Of a DNA stretch of 7,801 nucleotides, positions 5,658 to 7,801 are shown piece after piece. The stretch comes from Bryobacterales bacterium. Its GTDB lineage: Bacteria > Acidobacteriota > Terriglobia > Bryobacterales > Bryobacteraceae. Both the position numbers and the translations under genes were made by a program. Below the pieces are notes generated by a model. The model was not told the DNA's origin. It ran no database searches and saw only the letters and a program-made list of their open reading frames with translations. Each line of letters opens with the position of its first letter. Position 1 is the first letter of the stretch. Location of the stretch: the NCBI GenBank assembly GCA_003164075.1, contig PLRZ01000741.1, positions 1 through 7,801 on the forward strand. Reading direction: 5' to 3'.

Positions 5658-6542
5658 ATGAATGCCAAAGTGCGCAAGGCCGTTTTCCCCGCCGCCGGGT
5701 TGGGTACCCGATTCCTGCCGGCTACCAAGGCGCAGCCCAAGGAAATGCTGCCGATCGTGGACAAGCCCATCATCCAATACGGTGTGGAAGAGGCGATCCA
5801 GTCGGGGATCCAGAACATCATCATGGTCACGGGGCGCGGCAAGAGCGCCATCGAAGATCATTTCGATGTGAGCTTCGAGCTGGAGTACATGCTCGAAAAT
5901 CGCGGCAAGAAGGAGCTGCTGGCGATTGTGCGCAATATCTCCGACATGATCAACGTGTCGTACGTGCGCCAGAAGGAGGCGTTGGGACTGGGCCACGCGG
6001 TGTTGCGCGCGTCGGAACTGGTGGGCGACGAGCCGTTCGCGGTGGTGCTGGCGGACGACGTGATCGAGGCCGAGACCCCCTGCCTGCGACAGTTGCTGGA
6101 CGTGTATGGCTTCTTCGGCGCGCCGGTGCTGGCGGTGATGGAAGTGCCCCCGGAGAGCATCTCGTCCTACGGGGCGATTGACGCCGAACCGGTATCGCAC
6201 AATGGATCGAGCGACCGGGTGTATCGGATCCGCAGCCTGGTGGAAAAACCGAAGACCCAGGATGCCCCGTCGAACCTGGCGATCATTGGGCGCTACGTGC
6301 TGACGCCGGAGATTTTCGAGTCGCTGGAAGCTATCGATCCCGGGTCCGGCGGCGAGATCCAACTGACGGACGCCATGCGGCACCTGTTGCACCGCCGGCC
6401 GATTTACGCGGTGCGATTCGAGGGAACGCGCTACGACGCGGGGGATAAGCTGGGATTTCTGAAAGCCACGGTGGAGTTTGCCTTAAGGCGGGCCGACTTG
6501 GGCGGGCAGTTCCGGGAGTATTTGAAGGGGCTGAAGCTGTAG
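5658..6542 (+). CDS. galU: UTP-glucose-1-phosphate uridylyltransferase
   Basis: The 294-aa protein is of normal length for bacterial GalU, which makes UDP-glucose from UTP and glucose-1-phosphate in the cytosol for envelope polysaccharide, glycogen or trehalose and galactose metabolism. The nucleotide-binding signature AAGLGTRFLPATKAQPKEML (12-31) is intact. So are the metal-binding region LADDV (131-135, Asp133-Asp134), YGAID (171-175), VEKP (195-198), GGEIQLTDA (231-239) and GTRYDAGDKLGF (256-267). The start is slightly uncertain. The purine-rich GAAGAGG directly abuts the ATG at 5658, with no spacer. The GTG at codon 5 would have a better distance, but the encoded MNAKVRKAVFPAAG fits the usual family N-terminus. 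It is transcribed away from the accessory block and converges on fabG. If the block is an insertion, its original upstream neighbour was the ferredoxin gene. Confidence 0.96.
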   Translation: MNAKVRKAVFPAAGLGTRFLPATKAQPKEMLPIVDKPIIQYGVEEAIQSGIQNIIMVTGRGKSAIEDHFDVSFELEYMLENRGKKELLAIVRNISDMINVSYVRQKEALGLGHAVLRASELVGDEPFAVVLADDVIEAETPCLRQLLDVYGFFGAPVLAVMEVPPESISSYGAIDAEPVSHNGSSDRVYRIRSLVEKPKTQDAPSNLAIIGRYVLTPEIFESLEAIDPGSGGEIQLTDAMRHLLHRRPIYAVRFEGTRYDAGDKLGFLKATVEFALRRADLGGQFREYLKGLKL

Positions 6543-6654
6543 GAAGAAAAACTATTGGCCAGTAGAGTAGGACCGCGACGATGGCGTCGAGCGCCTCGCG
6601 CGCCAGAGTTCCGGTACCGGCGGCGCTATGGATCAGCGTAAGGGAGCGTTAGGC

Positions 6655-6868
6655 CAGAACTCCTGATGTCGCCCCGCAATTTGTGCCTCGCGGGGAAAAT
6701 AGGCTGAGCTATTCCTTTCGATGGCGAGAGCTTCGCAGGTGGGGCAGGCGGTGCCGCCTGCCCGCCCGCACTGAATTCGGCCCGCTGCTCGAATCGGATG
6801 GAGGGCAGGCGAGCACCGCCTGCCCCACCCGCGGGCTCACTGCAAATTCCACGACATCAGGAGTTCTG
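6655..6868. mobile_element. MITE-like element, 214 bp, 17-bp terminal inverted repeats
   Basis: CAGAACTCCTGATGTCG at 6655-6671 is the exact inverse complement of 6852-6868. The inverted likeness extends inward loosely (AATTTG in both arms). The interior has no credible gene but holds nested GC-rich palindromes. A related end recurs at 7739. No target-site duplication is obvious. It fills most of the 355-bp gap between converging galU and fabG; outside it, 6543-6654 shows only short GC-rich dyads without a T run. A REP/BIME-type repeat is an alternative name for the same structure. Confidence 0.7.
6738..6829. repeat. Nested GC-rich inverted repeats inside the MITE-like element
   Basis: GGTGGGGCAGGCGGTGC (6738-6754) pairs perfectly with 6813-6829. 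Each arm can instead fold locally: 6742-6751 with 6754-6763 (10 bp, 2-nt centre), and 6803-6811 with 6817-6825 (9 bp, 5-nt loop). One long stem and two short hairpins are therefore mutually exclusive structures. Between two converging genes this may also slow transcription from either side. Confidence 0.8.
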
Positions 6869-6897
6869 AACCTATTCAATCGCCAACTAACGGCTCC

Positions 6898-7632
6898 TTA
6901 CATGTACATGCCGCCGTTGATGGCCAGCACATGGCCGGTGATATAGGAGGCGTCCTCGCTGACCAGAAACTTCACCGCGGCGGCGATGTCTTCTGGCGTG
7001 CCCATGCGTCCCAGGGGCACGGAGGCGAGGATCTTCGCCTTGACTTCGTCGGGCAGCACCTTGGTCATGTCGGTGGCGATGTAACCCGGGGCAACCGCGT
7101 TGACGGTAATGTTACGCGACGCCATTTCCTGCGCCAGGGCTTTCGTGAGGCCGATCAACCCGGCCTTCGACGCGGCGTAGTTGGCCTGTCCCGCGGCGCC
7201 CGCCTGCCCCACCACGGAGGCGATATTGACGATGCGGCCCCAGCGGTTGCGCATCATGCTCGGTAACACTTGTTGCGAGCAAATGAAGGCGCCCTGCAGG
7301 TTGATCTTGAGGACCAGTTCCCAATCGGTCAGCTTCATGCGGACCGCCAGGCCGTCGCGCGTAATGCCGGCGTTATTCACCAGGACGTCGATGCGGGTTT
7401 TGTCGGCCAGCACTTTGGCGAAGCCTTCTTTGACGGATTCCGGCGAGGTCACGTCCAGATTCAAAGTCATCGCCTCGCCGCTGCAGGCGCGAATTTCCTC
7501 GGCCACAGCTTCATTGTTCTCGATTTCGGGCGATGCGACTACGATATCGAAGCCTGCGCGGCACAAGGTCAATGCAATCGACCGGCCAATTCCACGGCTC
7601 GCGCCGGTAACGAATGCAACACGATTGAACAT
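6898..7632 (-). CDS. fabG: 3-oxoacyl-[acyl-carrier-protein] reductase
   Basis: The 244-aa short-chain dehydrogenase/reductase has all FabG marks: the NADP(H)-binding glycine motif TGASRGIG (9-16), NNAG (86-89), and the catalytic tetrad Asn111, Ser139, Tyr152 and Lys156 (YAASK). APGYIATDMT (181-190) and the terminal strand GHVLAINGGMYM are typical of FabG. The enzyme reduces 3-oxoacyl-ACP to (R)-3-hydroxyacyl-ACP with NADPH in type II fatty acid synthesis, as a cytosolic tetramer. The start at 7632 follows GAGGAG with a 5-nt spacer; an out-of-frame ATG lies in the spacer. The gene stands without visible fab neighbours and converges on galU; an acpP or fabF gene could lie outside the window. 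Other SDR roles (for example acetoacetyl-CoA reductase) are possible, but the motif set and length favour FabG. Confidence 0.93.
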   Translation of the reverse strand: MFNRVAFVTGASRGIGRSIALTLCRAGFDIVVASPEIENNEAVAEEIRACSGEAMTLNLDVTSPESVKEGFAKVLADKTRIDVLVNNAGITRDGLAVRMKLTDWELVLKINLQGAFICSQQVLPSMMRNRWGRIVNIASVVGQAGAAGQANYAASKAGLIGLTKALAQEMASRNITVNAVAPGYIATDMTKVLPDEVKAKILASVPLGRMGTPEDIAAAVKFLVSEDASYITGHVLAINGGMYM

Positions 7633-7665
7633 TCCATCTCCTCAAGACTTACTGGTATTAAACTC

Positions 7666-7696
7666 ATCATAACGTAGTGCATTTTGCCGCGTCCAA
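7666..7696 (-). promoter_or_regulatory. Possible fabG promoter
   Basis: On the minus strand TATGAT (7666-7671; five of six -10 bases) lies about 34 bp before the fabG ATG. TTGGAC (7691-7696) lies 19 bp upstream of it, a wider than ideal spacer. It is the best pair seen in the short region between the gene and the repeat at 7739. Confidence 0.3.
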
Positions 7697-7738
7697 GCAC
7701 CAACGCGGCGGGGTGCTGAGACGCTTTGGGGAGGCACG

Positions 7739-7801
7739 TTCAGAACTCCCGACGTCGTGGAATTTGGGATGAGCCCGCTTTCGTGGCGCAGGCACTCCTG
7801 C
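7739..7801 (+). repeat. Second member of the MITE-like repeat family, cut by the window end
   Basis: Read on the plus strand, 7739-7778 matches the inverse complement of 6870-6831 at 35 of 40 positions (TTCAGAACTCC, then GTCGTGGAATTTG, then TGAGCCCGC). A GTGGcGCAGGC stretch then corresponds to GTGGGGCAGGC of the first element. The rest lies outside the window. Confidence 0.7.

Noticed and set aside
5559..6392. 277-codon minus-strand open frame across galU
   Set aside because: It is antisense to a textbook galU with all motifs intact. Its His/Gln/Arg-rich, repeat-like translation is typical of a frame opposite GC-rich coding DNA.
6672..6695. CCCCGC/GCGGGG hairpin as a galU terminator
   Set aside because: It is followed by AAAA rather than T on the plus strand and lies inside the MITE-like element, 130 bp past the galU stop.
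6683..6946. 87-codon plus-strand frame across the galU-fabG gap
   Set aside because: It runs through the palindromic repeat and into the antisense of fabG; no ribosome binding site or domain is seen.

Overview
The window looks like a chromosomal segment of a high-GC, free-living bacterium. The gene set and the ferredoxin type would fit a soil Acidobacteriota of the Solibacterales/Bryobacterales kind. That assignment is a judgement from protein flavour, not from a marker gene. No rRNA, tRNA or CRISPR array was found.

Housekeeping frame. Positions 1-1612 hold the 3' part of a DinG/XPD-type helicase gene and, overlapping it by 8 nt, a QueD-type 6-carboxytetrahydropterin synthase. A 7Fe-type dicluster ferredoxin (1665-1925, minus) converges on them. 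On the right, galU (UTP-glucose-1-phosphate uridylyltransferase, 5658-6542, plus) and fabG (3-oxoacyl-ACP reductase, 6898-7632, minus) converge on an intergenic stretch filled by a MITE-like repeat.

Accessory insert. Between the ferredoxin and galU lies a block of about 3.6 kb bounded by an exact 26-bp direct repeat (1968-1993 and 5603-5628). Just inside the right repeat is a decayed tyrosine recombinase (4896-5499, minus) with a frameshift in a homopolymer and two active-site residues replaced. The simplest reading is a small integrated island whose att repeats survive but whose integrase is dead, inserted between the once-adjacent divergent ferredoxin and galU genes. Its cargo is a minus-strand operon with a good sigma70-like promoter (4822-4850). 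In order of transcription it encodes a 26-aa coupled micro-ORF, a membrane-anchored thioredoxin-like protein (CHFC active site), a 235-aa exported protein of unknown family, and a 407-aa exported protein with 31 cysteines and a C-terminal EF-hand-type calcium-binding region. The thioredoxin-like protein may be the dedicated disulfide catalyst for the cysteine-rich product; this is inference from context.

Repeats. The galU-fabG gap contains a 214-bp element with 17-bp terminal inverted repeats and nested GC-rich palindromes. A related end starts at 7739 and runs off the window, so fabG is flanked by two members of the same repeat family.
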